Of a DNA stretch of 64,000 nucleotides, positions 26,463-35,059 are shown in pieces. The first letter of the stretch is position 1. The number at the start of each line of letters is the position of its first letter. The notes under the pieces were generated by a model. The model was not told the DNA's origin. It did not search any database and saw only the letters and a list, made by a program, of their open reading frames with translations. Source of the DNA: Lachnospiraceae bacterium (GTDB lineage: Bacteria > Bacillota > Clostridia > Lachnospirales > Lachnospiraceae); assembly GCA_028689585.1 (NCBI GenBank), contig JAQVCW010000006.1, forward strand, positions 1 through 64,000. Direction: 5' to 3'. Both the position numbers and the translations under genes were made by a program.

Positions 26463-26879
26463 ATGGACAAGGTAACAGGAGAGTTGAAGGTGTTTTTTGA
26501 GGAACCATTTTGGATCGGTCTTTTTGAAAGAGTTGAAAATGGAAAATTGTCTGCAGCCAAGGTAACCTTTGGCGCAGAACCAAAGGATTATGAGGTATAT
26601 GACTTTATCCTGAAGCATTATTATGTGCTGCGCTTTAGCCCGGCTGTGGCAGTGTCAGAAAAAGAGACAAAGAAAAATCCGAAACGGATGCAGCGTGAAG
26701 TGAAAAAACAGTTGCAGGACACCGGGATTGGTACAAAATCACAGCAGGCACTGAAACTGCAGCAGGAGCAATTTAAAACAGAACGCAGACACAGAAGCAG
26801 GGAACAAAAGGAAGCGGAAGAAGAGCGTATGTTTGACCTGAAGCAGCAAAAAAGAAAGGAAAAGCATCGGGGACATTGA
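26463..26879 (+). CDS. yjdF: YjdF-family protein (DUF2992)
   Basis: A 138-residue protein with the family N-terminus: a strand with FFEEPFWIGLFERVENGKL, then VTFGAEPKDYEVYDFIL. A strongly charged Lys/Arg/Gln/Glu-rich helical tail ends in RKEKHRGH. Function is unknown; the family is linked to handling of azaaromatic compounds through its riboswitch. The start has a strong AGGAGGG. It stands alone behind its leader RNA. Confidence 0.85.
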   Translation: MDKVTGELKVFFEEPFWIGLFERVENGKLSAAKVTFGAEPKDYEVYDFILKHYYVLRFSPAVAVSEKETKKNPKRMQREVKKQLQDTGIGTKSQQALKLQQEQFKTERRHRSREQKEAEEERMFDLKQQKRKEKHRGH

Positions 26880-26893
26880 TGGTGGAAATAAGA

Positions 26894-26976
26894 TCCTGTG
26901 TGCGCAGCCGCACAGGAAGAAAGCACCGCAGGGCATGAAGCGTCAGCCCATTTGCCGCTGGGAAATGGGCTGATGC
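26894..26976 (+). repeat. Family B element, copy 2
   Basis: A first hairpin is CCTGTGTGCG...CGCACAGG. The second is the family core: GCGTCAGCCCATTT (26940-26953) pairs with AAATGGGCTGATGC (26963-26976), one wobble pair in 14. The ATG of the next gene is 17 bases after the second hairpin. Confidence 0.6.
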
Positions 26977-26992
26977 TCAGGGGGAAGACAAA

Positions 26993-27412
26993 ATGGACAT
27001 ACAGGGATTATACAATAAAGACAATAAAGCAGCTTATGCCTTTTTGCAGAAGCTGGAGAGCATTTCGGCGGAGTCAGACGAGTTGTACCGCTATCTGCCG
27101 GATTTTAAAAATATGCTGGAGGAGGACAGTTCCTATCTTCGGGTACGCGGTTTTCGGATGATCTGTGCACAGGCAAAATGGGATCAGGAAAAGCAGATCG
27201 ATGTGGAATATCTGGCGGAGCATATTTGGGACAGCAAACCCACTGCCATAAGGCAGAAGCTGGCGGCTCTTCACAGCCTTCTGCTGTATCGGTAGGAAAG
27301 CATGGACAGGGTAAGAATTGTGCTGGAAAAACTGGATTTATCCAATTTAAAAGACAGCATGAGGCCATTGATACAAAAGGATATAGAACAATTATGGGAA
27401 GAGTTTGACTGA
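26993..27412 (+). pseudogene. SufBD-like small protein gene interrupted by an in-frame amber codon
   Basis: From ATG 26993 the frame encodes 100 residues (LEEDSSYLRVRGFRMICAQA and PTAIRQKLAALHSLLLYR are typical pieces of a roughly 140-residue clostridial helical-repeat protein). It meets TAG at 27293-27295. The same frame resumes at once (ESMDRVRIVLEKLDLS, KDSMRPLIQKDIEQLW) and stops properly with TGA at 27410-27412. A single CAG to TAG change restores a full protein, so this is either a recent nonsense mutation or a sequencing error. Function is unknown. Confidence 0.7.
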
Positions 27413-27469
27413 GCAGTTTTGCAGGAAGTAAAATGGGAAATATTTAGAGAAAATACGAGGCGGAGAAAT

Positions 27470-28012
27470 ATGAGGATTGCTGAGCTTCAATCACCGGAGG
27501 ATATTTACCGGTGGATGGAAGAAAATATACAGTATGGCTGGATAGACACAGAGGGAGTGAAGCATATTTCCGAGATGAAGAATTTCAGAAAAATGTATCG
27601 AACTATGTCTATGGAGGAAATATTAGAATATAAACTGGGAACCTGTATTGAACAGGTCTGGCTGATGCATCATTTGCTTGACAGAATAAAGACAGAGAAT
27701 AAATTGTTCTGCTGCAGGATTTTTGAGCCGGATGATTACGGGAACCTGGAAGAAGAGGAGCATATGCACTGCTTCGTTTTATATTACAGAGATGGGAAAG
27801 CATTTCATCTGGAGCATCCTAATTCGGAAAAAAAGGGCATCTATGAGTACGCTTCGGAAAAGGAAGCAATCGATACGATTGTCAATTACTATATAGAACT
27901 GCGCGGCGGAAAAGAAAGTCCGACGACACAGTTTTTTGATTTGCCTGCAGGAATTTCTTTCCGGGAATTCAATGCCTATATTAATCAGTGCGGAGAACGG
28001 TTAGGAGTATAA
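27470..28012 (+). CDS. Transglutaminase-like / cysteine protease-fold protein
   Basis: The ATG at 27470 follows GAGGCGGAG; an upstream in-frame TTG is less likely. The 180-residue protein shows a possible Cys-His pair: GTCIEQVWLMHHLL (Cys about residue 59), then MHCFVLYYRDGKAFHLEHPN with candidate His. This arrangement is that of transglutaminase-like folds seen in uncharacterised Clostridia proteins. Substrate and partner are unknown. It sits behind the interrupted SufBD-like gene on the same strand. Confidence 0.5.
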   Translation: MRIAELQSPEDIYRWMEENIQYGWIDTEGVKHISEMKNFRKMYRTMSMEEILEYKLGTCIEQVWLMHHLLDRIKTENKLFCCRIFEPDDYGNLEEEEHMHCFVLYYRDGKAFHLEHPNSEKKGIYEYASEKEAIDTIVNYYIELRGGKESPTTQFFDLPAGISFREFNAYINQCGERLGV

Positions 28013-28116
28013 AAACGAGGGCACAGCAGATCTAGACAGACATACCGGCAGATCCCTGCTGCTGCTAAAGTATTTGCAGCAATAGCGGTAGGATTTGCAT
28101 ACAAAATCAGCAGCAT

Positions 28117-28365
28117 TACTGCGGAAAGAAACCGGAAAATATAGAGGCGTACATTGCTCTGCAAAAAGAAGAGATTTTACCGTATCTGAGAAAAGTGCAT
28201 CTGGCCATCAAAGAGGCAATTTCGGAGGCTGTGGAAGAATTTCAGGAGCAGTTAAAGCCATATGAGACCAGCAAAGGAACCATACGCATCCCCTATGCCG
28301 AACCGCTGCCTCTTGATCTGATCGCAGATATCGCCAGATGGTGCTATCGTTCACACGGCATTTGA
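28117..28365 (+). pseudogene. DUF1801 (YdhG/iron-chaperone-like) relic with internal deletion
   Basis: The frame reads KPENIEAYIALQKEEILPYL and LRKVHLAIKEAISEAVEE, then jumps to FQEQLKPYETSKGTIRIPYA and PLPLDLIADIARWCY. In intact DUF1801 proteins about 40 residues (the PxAEEKISWQMP core) lie between these parts. No start codon or ribosome site is visible. I read it as a gene killed by an internal, in-frame deletion. The rest of 28013-28546 holds nothing else recognisable. Confidence 0.6.
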
Positions 28366-28546
28366 GGACGCAGGATGGGCGGCAGATTCCTAATGACATT
28401 TGTGCTGTCTGACAATTTTTTAAAACCGTCTCATTGCATGACATGGGATATTTGTCTATAATTAAGAAAAGCACAAAGTGAAACAGGAAAACAGAGGTGG
28501 CTGCCAAATCGAAGCTGCTTCACAAAAAAGGCAGGAGGCGTTGCAT

Positions 28547-29041
28547 ATGGCGAATGAGGAGAAAAAAGATTTTAATGCAATGCTGCACAAAGACACAGAT
28601 ATGCCAAAGGTGCAGATTGTTACGGACGAAGGTACAATTAAGAAATATGGCGGAGAAAGAATGTATTTTGCCCCTCCGATTACTTACGATGAAATTATGA
28701 AAACAATTCCTTATGGAAAAGTAGTTACAGTTGGAGTGATCAGAGATTATCTGGCCCAAAAGAACAACGCTGACTTTACGGATCCAATTACAGCAGGAAT
28801 CTTTGTATCTATCGCTGCATGGGCAGACTCCCAGCGCTCCGAAGACGAAACTCCCTATTGGAGGACCTTAAAAGCAAACGGCGAGTTAAATGCAAAATAT
28901 CCGGGCGGTGTTGAGTCTCAGAAAGAAAAACTGGAAGCCGAAGGACATACTATCATTCAAAAAGGACGCAAAAATATTAAATTTTTTGTGAAGGACTATG
29001 AAAATGTTCTCATTGATCTGAATGGGAGAGAAAATGACTGA
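28547..29041 (+). CDS. Alkyltransferase-like (MGMT DNA-binding domain) protein
   Basis: The start at ATG 28547 has a good GGAGG. The 164-residue protein contains the winged-helix fold of O6-methylguanine methyltransferases (TIPYGKVVTVGVIRDYLA ... RTLKANGELNAKYPGGVESQ ... EAEGHTI). The PCHR active-site motif is absent, so it resembles ATL proteins, which bind alkylated DNA and flag it for nucleotide-excision repair. An N-terminal extension of about 50 residues is unusual for ATL. No operon partner is evident. Confidence 0.75.
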   Translation: MANEEKKDFNAMLHKDTDMPKVQIVTDEGTIKKYGGERMYFAPPITYDEIMKTIPYGKVVTVGVIRDYLAQKNNADFTDPITAGIFVSIAAWADSQRSEDETPYWRTLKANGELNAKYPGGVESQKEKLEAEGHTIIQKGRKNIKFFVKDYENVLIDLNGREND

Positions 29042-29098
29042 GCAGGTTATTTGGTGGACGTTGGCTGGATAGTTATGCAGCGGCGGGAGGGATAGTAC

Positions 29099-29467
29099 TT
29101 GAATATAAAAGAATTTTGGAAAAATGTGTTAGAACAAAATGAGAAAGAAATGAGAAGTTATTTTTGTCCTGATGCATATGTGAATTGGCATTGCAGCAAT
29201 GAACACTTTACGGTAGATGAATATATAAAAGCCAATTGTGAATATCCTGGTAATTGGGACGGAGAAGTAGAACGTATCCATGAAAGCGAAAAAATACTTA
29301 TCACAGTAACACATGTATATTTAAAGGATAAAACAATGTCCTTTCATGTAACTTCATTTATTAAGTTGGAGGAGGATAAAATAAAATCATTAGATGAATA
29401 CTGGGCGGATGATGGCGGTGCACCATTGTGGAGGCAAGAGATGCAGATAGGAAAACCAATCAGATAA
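29099..29467 (+). CDS. NTF2/SnoaL-like small protein
   Basis: A 122-residue product starts with TTG at 29099, supported by GGAGGG (29087-29092). The sequence has an initial helix (FWKNVLEQNEKEMRSYFCPDA) and a YVNWHCSNEHFTVDEYI segment. It ends with IKSLDEYWADDGGAPLW, the layout of NTF2-like folds used by many unrelated enzymes. The stop codon lies inside a 13-bp tandem repeat. Confidence 0.65.
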   Translation: MNIKEFWKNVLEQNEKEMRSYFCPDAYVNWHCSNEHFTVDEYIKANCEYPGNWDGEVERIHESEKILITVTHVYLKDKTMSFHVTSFIKLEEDKIKSLDEYWADDGGAPLWRQEMQIGKPIR

Positions 29468-29506
29468 ACCAATCAGATAAACCAATCAGATAAACCAATC
29501 AGATAA
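29456..29506 (+). repeat. 13-bp tandem repeat at a gene 3' end
   Basis: Four copies of AAACCAATCAGAT in a row. The first encodes the last residues (KPIR) and provides the stop of the NTF2-like gene. The copy number is likely to vary between strains. Confidence 0.9.
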
Positions 29507-29741
29507 ACGTGACAAAGGATATGCCTGGCATACTGCGGTCGGGCTGCAGGCTGTGGATGGTCTCAGAGCATCCTCAACTATTAAAAAAGTTAGCAGGAAT
29601 CCAAATGTACTGCATTGCTTGAACTGGTGTCTTCCATCAGCGGACTTTATGTCCGATTATGGAAGATGCCTGTCCAAGCATATCCGTACCTGGATTGAGG
29701 GGCTGCCCCTTAACTCTTAGTGAGACAGCCCTATGGACGCA
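29507..29741. other. Gene-poor stretch with possible relic and hairpins
   Basis: Bases 29508-29585 read DKGYAWHTAVGLQAVDGLRA in one frame, resembling the N-terminus of Fic/virulence-type proteins, then lose the frame; this is a weak relic call. At about 29629-29670 a hairpin pairs GTCTTCCAT with ATGGAAGAT around CGGAC/GTCCG. At about 29698-29732 AGGGGCTG faces CAGCCCT and may terminate the minus-strand regulator gene. Confidence 0.35.
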
Positions 29742-30509
29742 TCACGGAATCAGTGGAGCCCAATGCGTGATGGCATCGCTTAGAAATGCAGCACAGCCAG
29801 TTACATTTTTATCGTAATAGTCTGTAAAACGCTGATCGGCCACATACATAAGCCCAAGGCCCTGGTGCATTTCGGGGGTATAATTTTTGGAGGTCATGCA
29901 GAGCCAGTCCTTGTGGTGCTGCACGATCGCCTGCGCTGCCGGACCGTCTGCCGGCTCCTGGGCGGTAACTGCGGCTTCCAGCTCAGTGATGATCTGATTG
30001 CCCAGCTTCGTGAATGTTTCATATTGTTCCTCTGTCATATTCATCATCCTTTTGTTAGAGGCATCTACCGTTTCATTTCCATACTTTTCCCGGATTTCTG
30101 TTCCATAGTTTTTCTCATTTTCTGCTATCATATTTTTCTTGAATCCTTCAAAACGTTCTTTATCTTTCATTTCATATTCTCCTTTCATGGATGCCAGGGT
30201 ATGTCTGATATTTAAAATCAGATTTTCCATTCTTTGTTTTTGTTGTTCCAGTTCAACAAGGTGTTCCTGCAGGGCAAGGCGCACATCAAAGTCCTTTTGA
30301 TAGAGCGTAGCGGCAATCTCATCCAGCTCCAGTCCCCGTTCCCGGTAAAATAAGATCTGCTGCAGCAGTTCCAATTCACTTTTTCCATAGAAACGATAGC
30401 CCGCCACATTAGTGCGGGATGGCTTCAGCAGTCCGATCTGATCATAATAGCGCAGCGTCCGTGCACTGACACCCGCCAGTTCTGATAGTTCTCTGATACT
30501 GTATTCCAT
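29742..30509 (-). CDS. MerR-family regulator with TipAS antibiotic-binding domain
   Basis: The 255-residue protein has a MerR winged helix (YSIRELSELAGVSARTLRYY, residues 3-22), a coiled-coil linker and a C-terminal TipAS domain (about 140-255, with HHKDWLCMTSKNYTPEMHQG). TipAL-type activators bind thiopeptides or other drugs and remodel their own promoter. The upstream DNA on the minus strand has exactly the 19-bp-spaced promoter with a central palindrome that MerR proteins use, so autoregulation is likely. The start has GGAGGGAAAT. Confidence 0.92.
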   Translation of the reverse strand: MEYSIRELSELAGVSARTLRYYDQIGLLKPSRTNVAGYRFYGKSELELLQQILFYRERGLELDEIAATLYQKDFDVRLALQEHLVELEQQKQRMENLILNIRHTLASMKGEYEMKDKERFEGFKKNMIAENEKNYGTEIREKYGNETVDASNKRMMNMTEEQYETFTKLGNQIITELEAAVTAQEPADGPAAQAIVQHHKDWLCMTSKNYTPEMHQGLGLMYVADQRFTDYYDKNVTGCAAFLSDAITHWAPLIP

Positions 30510-30658
30510 TTGATTTCCCTCCTGCTGTTGTTATGAAGTGGCCGCGGTTTGAACACCTTTTTCTCATATCATGTTGCCATTCACGGCCAATTTACCGCGG
30601 CATGCCTGCCAGAGCCTCTGACCGTCCGGTACAGCCTCTGTTTCACCTGACACTATGG

Positions 30659-30689
30659 AGTATAGCGCTTGACGTAACGTCAAAGTCAA
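30659..30689 (-). promoter_or_regulatory. MerR-type promoter/operator (19-bp spacer)
   Basis: On the minus strand TTGACT (30689-30684) and TATACT (30664-30659) are separated by 19 bp, the over-long spacing recognised by MerR activators. The spacer contains the perfect palindrome TTGACGT-T-ACGTCAA (30669-30683). It lies about 150 bp upstream of the MerR/TipAS gene. Confidence 0.8.
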
Positions 30690-30964
30690 GAGGAAAATTA
30701 AAAAAATAAAAATATAGGAGGCCTGGCATTCGGTCGGTGTTTGTCTGGAGGGATATGGTATGCTTTACAGCAGAATACCCTGAGTATATAATTACAGCAG
30801 AAGATCAACCGGAAAACGTTGAGAAGTGAAATAGATAGAAGAAAAATCTGAATTCATGAGTGTAGACAACCGTGTCTAATAATAAATACATGACATTTCC
30901 CGCTTTGTGTCGTGTTTTTTTGAAATAATAAATGGTAACCTTGACAGGAAAGGAGGAGCGGACG

Positions 30965-31924
30965 ATGGATATAGATACCAGAAAAATCGGAGCATTTTTA
31001 AAGACGCTTCGTAAGGGCAAAGGATTAACACAAGAACAATTAGCAGAGATGCTTTTGGTATCGGGACGAACGGTTTCACGCTGGGAAACGGGAACAAATA
31101 TGCCGGATTTGAGTGTCCTCGTTCAAATGGCAGAATTTTATAATGTCGATATCAAGGAAATCATGAATGGAGAGAGGAAGGGCGAGATCATGGATAAAGA
31201 ATGGAAGGAAACGCTGTCTAAGGTTGCAGATTATAGTAAGCTGGAAAAAGAAAAGGCCGCCAAGGCTGGAAATACTGCATTTGGACTTACATTTGTAATT
31301 TGTGCGGTAATGATTATGCTTCAGTTGATTATGACAGGCAGTCTGGTGGCTGTTTTAGGGGAAACGTTAATATTGTTAATTGGCGGAATCACTTATATTG
31401 GAATTATGCTTTATAATGGAACATGGTCAACCGTATCCGGATTGAAAAGTACACCATCGAAGGATATTTTGGTGAGTGTGGTAAGTGCTGCGCTGTTTAC
31501 TGCGGTATTGGTATGCTGCTATATCCGAATGGGTGCTAAAGCAGACCAGATTGTGCATATTGCAATCCTGTTTTTTGTGGGAACTGCAATAGTGGGTTTT
31601 ATTACATTAAGGATATTAGATTATATTAGCAGTAAGAGAAAAGACAAAGAATGCAGGAGTGAGAAGGCTTCTGACCTGAAAGAAGTGCAGCCGATGAATA
31701 TTTTTACAGCCGATGGGAATATGCAGGCAGATATGATATTAGAAGCATTGAAAAAGAATGACATTGCTGCATATAAACAGGACCTGGGTGATGCCGGGCT
31801 GGCTTCGGTTCGCTATGGTATGGGCAGAGGTCACAATGACAGCGTTAGTATTTTTGTCTCAAGCGAAAAAGCAGAGGAAGCATTGATGATAATAAAAGAG
31901 ATGGGGCTGAATTTGCAGAGGTAG
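30965..31924 (+). CDS. XRE-type regulator with membrane domain and DUF2007-like tail
   Basis: AGGAGG places the start at ATG 30965. The 319-residue protein begins with an HTH (TQEQLAEMLLVSGRTVSRWE, about residues 23-42), followed by four hydrophobic spans between about 95 and 215. The C-terminal domain (FTADGNMQADMILEALKKND to the end) resembles the DUF2007 putative signal-transducing domain. A membrane-bound DNA-binding protein of this build probably couples an envelope signal to transcription. The 275 bases before it contain no gene; TATAAT-like boxes occur near 30800. Confidence 0.8.
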   Translation: MDIDTRKIGAFLKTLRKGKGLTQEQLAEMLLVSGRTVSRWETGTNMPDLSVLVQMAEFYNVDIKEIMNGERKGEIMDKEWKETLSKVADYSKLEKEKAAKAGNTAFGLTFVICAVMIMLQLIMTGSLVAVLGETLILLIGGITYIGIMLYNGTWSTVSGLKSTPSKDILVSVVSAALFTAVLVCCYIRMGAKADQIVHIAILFFVGTAIVGFITLRILDYISSKRKDKECRSEKASDLKEVQPMNIFTADGNMQADMILEALKKNDIAAYKQDLGDAGLASVRYGMGRGHNDSVSIFVSSEKAEEALMIIKEMGLNLQR

Positions 31925-32172
31925 AAATGAAGAAGGAGAAATTCCTGCTCCGCCTTGACGAAACCAGAAAAACCAGATATACTGAACTCAGATTTGAAGT
32001 GAAAGGTGGCTCAGTAAATATGAAGATGAGATAACTGAATGGATTTTTAAAATGGTGACTGATAGGATCTTGCCCCGTCAAAGGGAAGATTTTTATTTGA
32101 GTATAATATGCGGTTCGCGCAGCGCACCGGATATTGTTTTTGATACCATTTCGTTCAGCTGGACTGCATCGC

Positions 32173-32286
32173 ATGTTTACTTCAAAGAACCACAGAAAAT
32201 TAAGGATGAATCTGTATTTTGCTGTCCACGCAGTGAAAGACGGGGCTCTTCCGGTGGCTTTGTTTGTGATGAATCATCTCTTCTGA
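32173..32286 (+). CDS. Possible leader peptide of the ABC-F gene
   Basis: ATG 32173 opens a 37-codon frame (MFTSKNHRKLRMNLYF...MNHLF) ending TGA at 32284-32286, 23 bases before the ABC-F start. Drug-inducible ABC-F genes are often controlled by translation of such short upstream ORFs. The ribosome site is weak and no clear attenuator hairpin is visible, so it may equally be a chance ORF. TATAAT at 32102-32107 is a candidate -10 box for this unit. Confidence 0.3.
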   Translation: MFTSKNHRKLRMNLYFAVHAVKDGALPVALFVMNHLF

Positions 32287-32309
32287 ACGGAATGTTTAGG
32301 AGGGATTTT

Positions 32310-33737
32310 TTGTTATTAAAAGCGGAGAAGCTGCAAAAGGAATATGGAATACAGGAGATTTTTGACATTGACCGGATCGTCGTGGAAGACGGAGCCAGAA
32401 TCGGTCTGGTGGGAAGAAACGGCACCGGAAAAAGTACGCTGCTGTCCGTGCTTTGCGGCCGGATACCAGCGGATGAAGGTACGGTAAACAGATACTGTGA
32501 AATTGCAGAGATCCGGCAGGATGCTTTAGCGGAGGGCGAATCGGAGCAGCAGTATATCAGCAGAATGGGACTGCGGGGCAGTGCGGTGGAAAGCGGCGGA
32601 GAAAAGATGCGCCTTGCCATCGCAGCAGCATTTTCCATGCATGCACCTCTGCTGTTTGCAGACGAGCCGACCACGAATCTGGATCTGAACGGTGTCCTGC
32701 TGCTGGAAAAGATGCTGACAGGATACCGGGGCGGAATGATTCTGGTATCCCATGACCGGATGCTGCTGGACAATGTGTGCAATCAGATCTGGGAACTGGA
32801 AAATGGAAAACTGCGAATTTTTGACGGCAATTATTCTGCATGGGCAGATCAGAAGGAGCAGGAGAGAGAGTACCGGCAATTTGAATATGAGCAGTATCAG
32901 AAGGAAAGGCAGCGTCTGACACAGGCGGTGAGCGAGATTGAGACGGAAGCGAAAAACATGAAAAAGCCGCCGAGAAAGATGGGACATAGTGAATGGATGC
33001 TGTACAAGGGAATTGCATCGCAGCAGCAGAGAAATGTGTCCAACAGGGGCAGTGCCATAAAGAGCCGCCTTTCTCATCTGGAACAGAAGGAAAAACCGGT
33101 GGAGCTGCCGAAGGTATCCATGATCGGGATGCACCTCACCAGGATGAAAGCAAAATATGCGGCAAAGGTGGAAAACCTCACGGTGGAATTTGACGGACAT
33201 CCGGTACTGGAGCAGGCGAATTTGATGGTAGAATCAGGAAAGAAGACATTTCTGACCGGAGAAAATGGCACGGGAAAGAGTACGCTGCTGCGGGCTCTGG
33301 TGCAGAGACGGCCCGGGACTTTCTTTACGGAAGATGCCCAGATCAGCTATTTTTCCCAGGAGCTGCTGGAGCTTCAGAAGGGAAAGACAGTGCTGGAAAA
33401 TGTATTGTACGGGGCGGCGGAGCCGGAGCATATCTGCAGGGCGGTCCTGGCAAATCTCTATATCAGCAAGAACGATCTGAATAAAAAGCTGGAAGTACTG
33501 TCCGGAGGAGAGCGGGTGAAAACAGCCTTGGCGAAGGTCCTGGTTTCCGGGTGCAATTTTATGATCCTGGATGAACCGACCAATCATATGGATATTTATA
33601 CTATGGAAGGGCTGGAGAAAATGCTGGCAGGCTATGAAGGAACCCTGCTGGCAGTCAGCCACGACCGGAGGCTGGTGGAGAAGCTGGCGGATGTGGTATA
33701 TGAGATGAAGAAAGGCAAATGTCTGCGGATAAAATGA
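32310..33737 (+). CDS. ABC-F ribosome-protection-type ATPase
   Basis: AGGAGGG (32299-32305) points to TTG 32310 as start; ATG 32292 in the same frame has no site. The 475-residue protein holds two ABC domains and no membrane span. Domain one has GRNGTGKST, ESGGEKMRLA and FADEPTTNLD; domain two has GENGTGKST, LSGGERVKTALAK and ILDEPTNHMD. The linker (MKKPPRKMGHSEWMLYKGIA) resembles Msr/Vga/Lsa antibiotic-resistance ABC-F proteins, which push drugs off the ribosome. A Mef-like efflux gene follows 1 bp later, as a mirror of the mef-msr(D) pair. Substrate unproven. Confidence 0.85.
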   Translation: MLLKAEKLQKEYGIQEIFDIDRIVVEDGARIGLVGRNGTGKSTLLSVLCGRIPADEGTVNRYCEIAEIRQDALAEGESEQQYISRMGLRGSAVESGGEKMRLAIAAAFSMHAPLLFADEPTTNLDLNGVLLLEKMLTGYRGGMILVSHDRMLLDNVCNQIWELENGKLRIFDGNYSAWADQKEQEREYRQFEYEQYQKERQRLTQAVSEIETEAKNMKKPPRKMGHSEWMLYKGIASQQQRNVSNRGSAIKSRLSHLEQKEKPVELPKVSMIGMHLTRMKAKYAAKVENLTVEFDGHPVLEQANLMVESGKKTFLTGENGTGKSTLLRALVQRRPGTFFTEDAQISYFSQELLELQKGKTVLENVLYGAAEPEHICRAVLANLYISKNDLNKKLEVLSGGERVKTALAKVLVSGCNFMILDEPTNHMDIYTMEGLEKMLAGYEGTLLAVSHDRRLVEKLADVVYEMKKGKCLRIK

Positions 33738-33738
33738 G

Positions 33739-35013
33739 ATGCTTTATGACGCAAAGATATGTGAGATACATTTTTGCAAGGGAGAACCTGAAAACAGGAA
33801 CAAAACAAACTGGAAAAAGAATTTTTACACTCTGTGGACCGGGCAGGCCATATCCATACTGACCAGCGCGGTTCTGCAGATGGCGCTCATCTGGCATCTG
33901 ACGGCAGCTACCCAGTCGGCCATGGTGCTTTCCATGGCCTCGATTGCCGGATTCCTGCCCAATGCAGTGGTGGGAATGCTGGCGGGGACGCTGGTAGACC
34001 GGATGAACCGAAAGGCAGCCATGGTTGGAGCGGATTTATTTATTGCAGCAGTGAGCCTTATTCTGGTGGCCGCTTCCTGGAACGGAGAAATTCCGGTGTG
34101 GCTGATTCTGGTTATTTTGGCAGTCAGAAGCGTAGGGACGGCATTTCATACACCGGCAATCAGTGCTGCTACGCCGCTTCTTGTGCCGGTGGAGGAACTC
34201 ACCAGATGCTCCGGGTATACCCAGTCTCTGCAGACTGTGGGTTATATTGCAGGCACAGCCATTGCCGGTGTCCTGTATCCGGTCTGGAATATCAGCGGCA
34301 TGGTGGCTCTGGATGTGGCAGGTGCCCTGCTGGCCTGCCTTGCCGTGGCAGCGGTGAAAATTCCGGCACTGGAAAAGCGTCCGGATGCCGAAAAACCGGC
34401 GGGGCTCTGGGGAGAAATGAAGGAAGGCTATCTTGTCCTGAAGCGGGAGAAGGGATTGTTTGCCCTGCTGTGGATCGCGGCCCTGTTCATGATCCTTTAT
34501 TCTCCGATTAATGCATTATTTCCGCTGATGTCTCTGGATTATTTTGGCGGAACCACGGTGCAGGCTTCGATTGCGGAGATTGCCTTTTCCATTGGAATGC
34601 TGGCGGGCAGTGTGGTTTTAGGCATTTGGGGAGGACTGAAGAACAGAGGGTATGGCATTGCCCTTTCTATTTTATTAATGGGACTTCCGCTGTGTTTTAC
34701 CGGCATGCTGCCTCAAAACGGCTTTTGGTTCTTCGCATTTTTCTGTATCGTAATGGGAATATCAGTGCCGTTTTACAATGGGCCGGTCATGGCGCTGATG
34801 CAGGAGAAAATAGCACCGGAATATCTGGGGCGCGTGTTCGGACTGTATGGAAGCGTAGCTTCCCTGGCCATGCCCATAGGCCTGGTTATATCCGGAACGC
34901 TGGCAGATGATATCGGTGTGGTTCCATGGTTTTTACTATCCGGAATTCTGATTACGCTGCTGGCAGGCGTATGTCTTTTGCATCCCGCCATCCGGAAGAT
35001 TGATGCAAATTGA
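33739..35013 (+). CDS. Mef-like MFS macrolide efflux transporter
   Basis: A 424-residue MFS protein with twelve predicted spans. The order of motifs closely follows Mef(A): [77 protein letters not shown] and [20 protein letters not shown]. It should export macrolides or similar compounds by proton antiport. It starts one base after the ABC-F stop (TGAGATG), with about 20 extra residues at the front compared with Mef(A) and no better internal start. The pair is likely co-expressed; identity to named Mef classes cannot be measured here. Confidence 0.85.
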   Translation: MLYDAKICEIHFCKGEPENRNKTNWKKNFYTLWTGQAISILTSAVLQMALIWHLTAATQSAMVLSMASIAGFLPNAVVGMLAGTLVDRMNRKAAMVGADLFIAAVSLILVAASWNGEIPVWLILVILAVRSVGTAFHTPAISAATPLLVPVEELTRCSGYTQSLQTVGYIAGTAIAGVLYPVWNISGMVALDVAGALLACLAVAAVKIPALEKRPDAEKPAGLWGEMKEGYLVLKREKGLFALLWIAALFMILYSPINALFPLMSLDYFGGTTVQASIAEIAFSIGMLAGSVVLGIWGGLKNRGYGIALSILLMGLPLCFTGMLPQNGFWFFAFFCIVMGISVPFYNGPVMALMQEKIAPEYLGRVFGLYGSVASLAMPIGLVISGTLADDIGVVPWFLLSGILITLLAGVCLLHPAIRKIDAN

Positions 35014-35025
35014 CAAAAACGCCAG

Positions 35026-35056
35026 ATGGACTGATGTTCAGTACAGGGAGGATAAT
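35026..35056 (+). repeat. Family B element, partial copy 6
   Basis: GATGGACTGATGTTCA followed by ACAGGGAGGA matches the right arm and ribosome-site end of the copy at 41005-41092 (GATGGGCTGATGTTCA, ACAGGGAGGA). The left arm and hairpin 1 are absent. Confidence 0.5.
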
Positions 35057-35059
35057 ATA

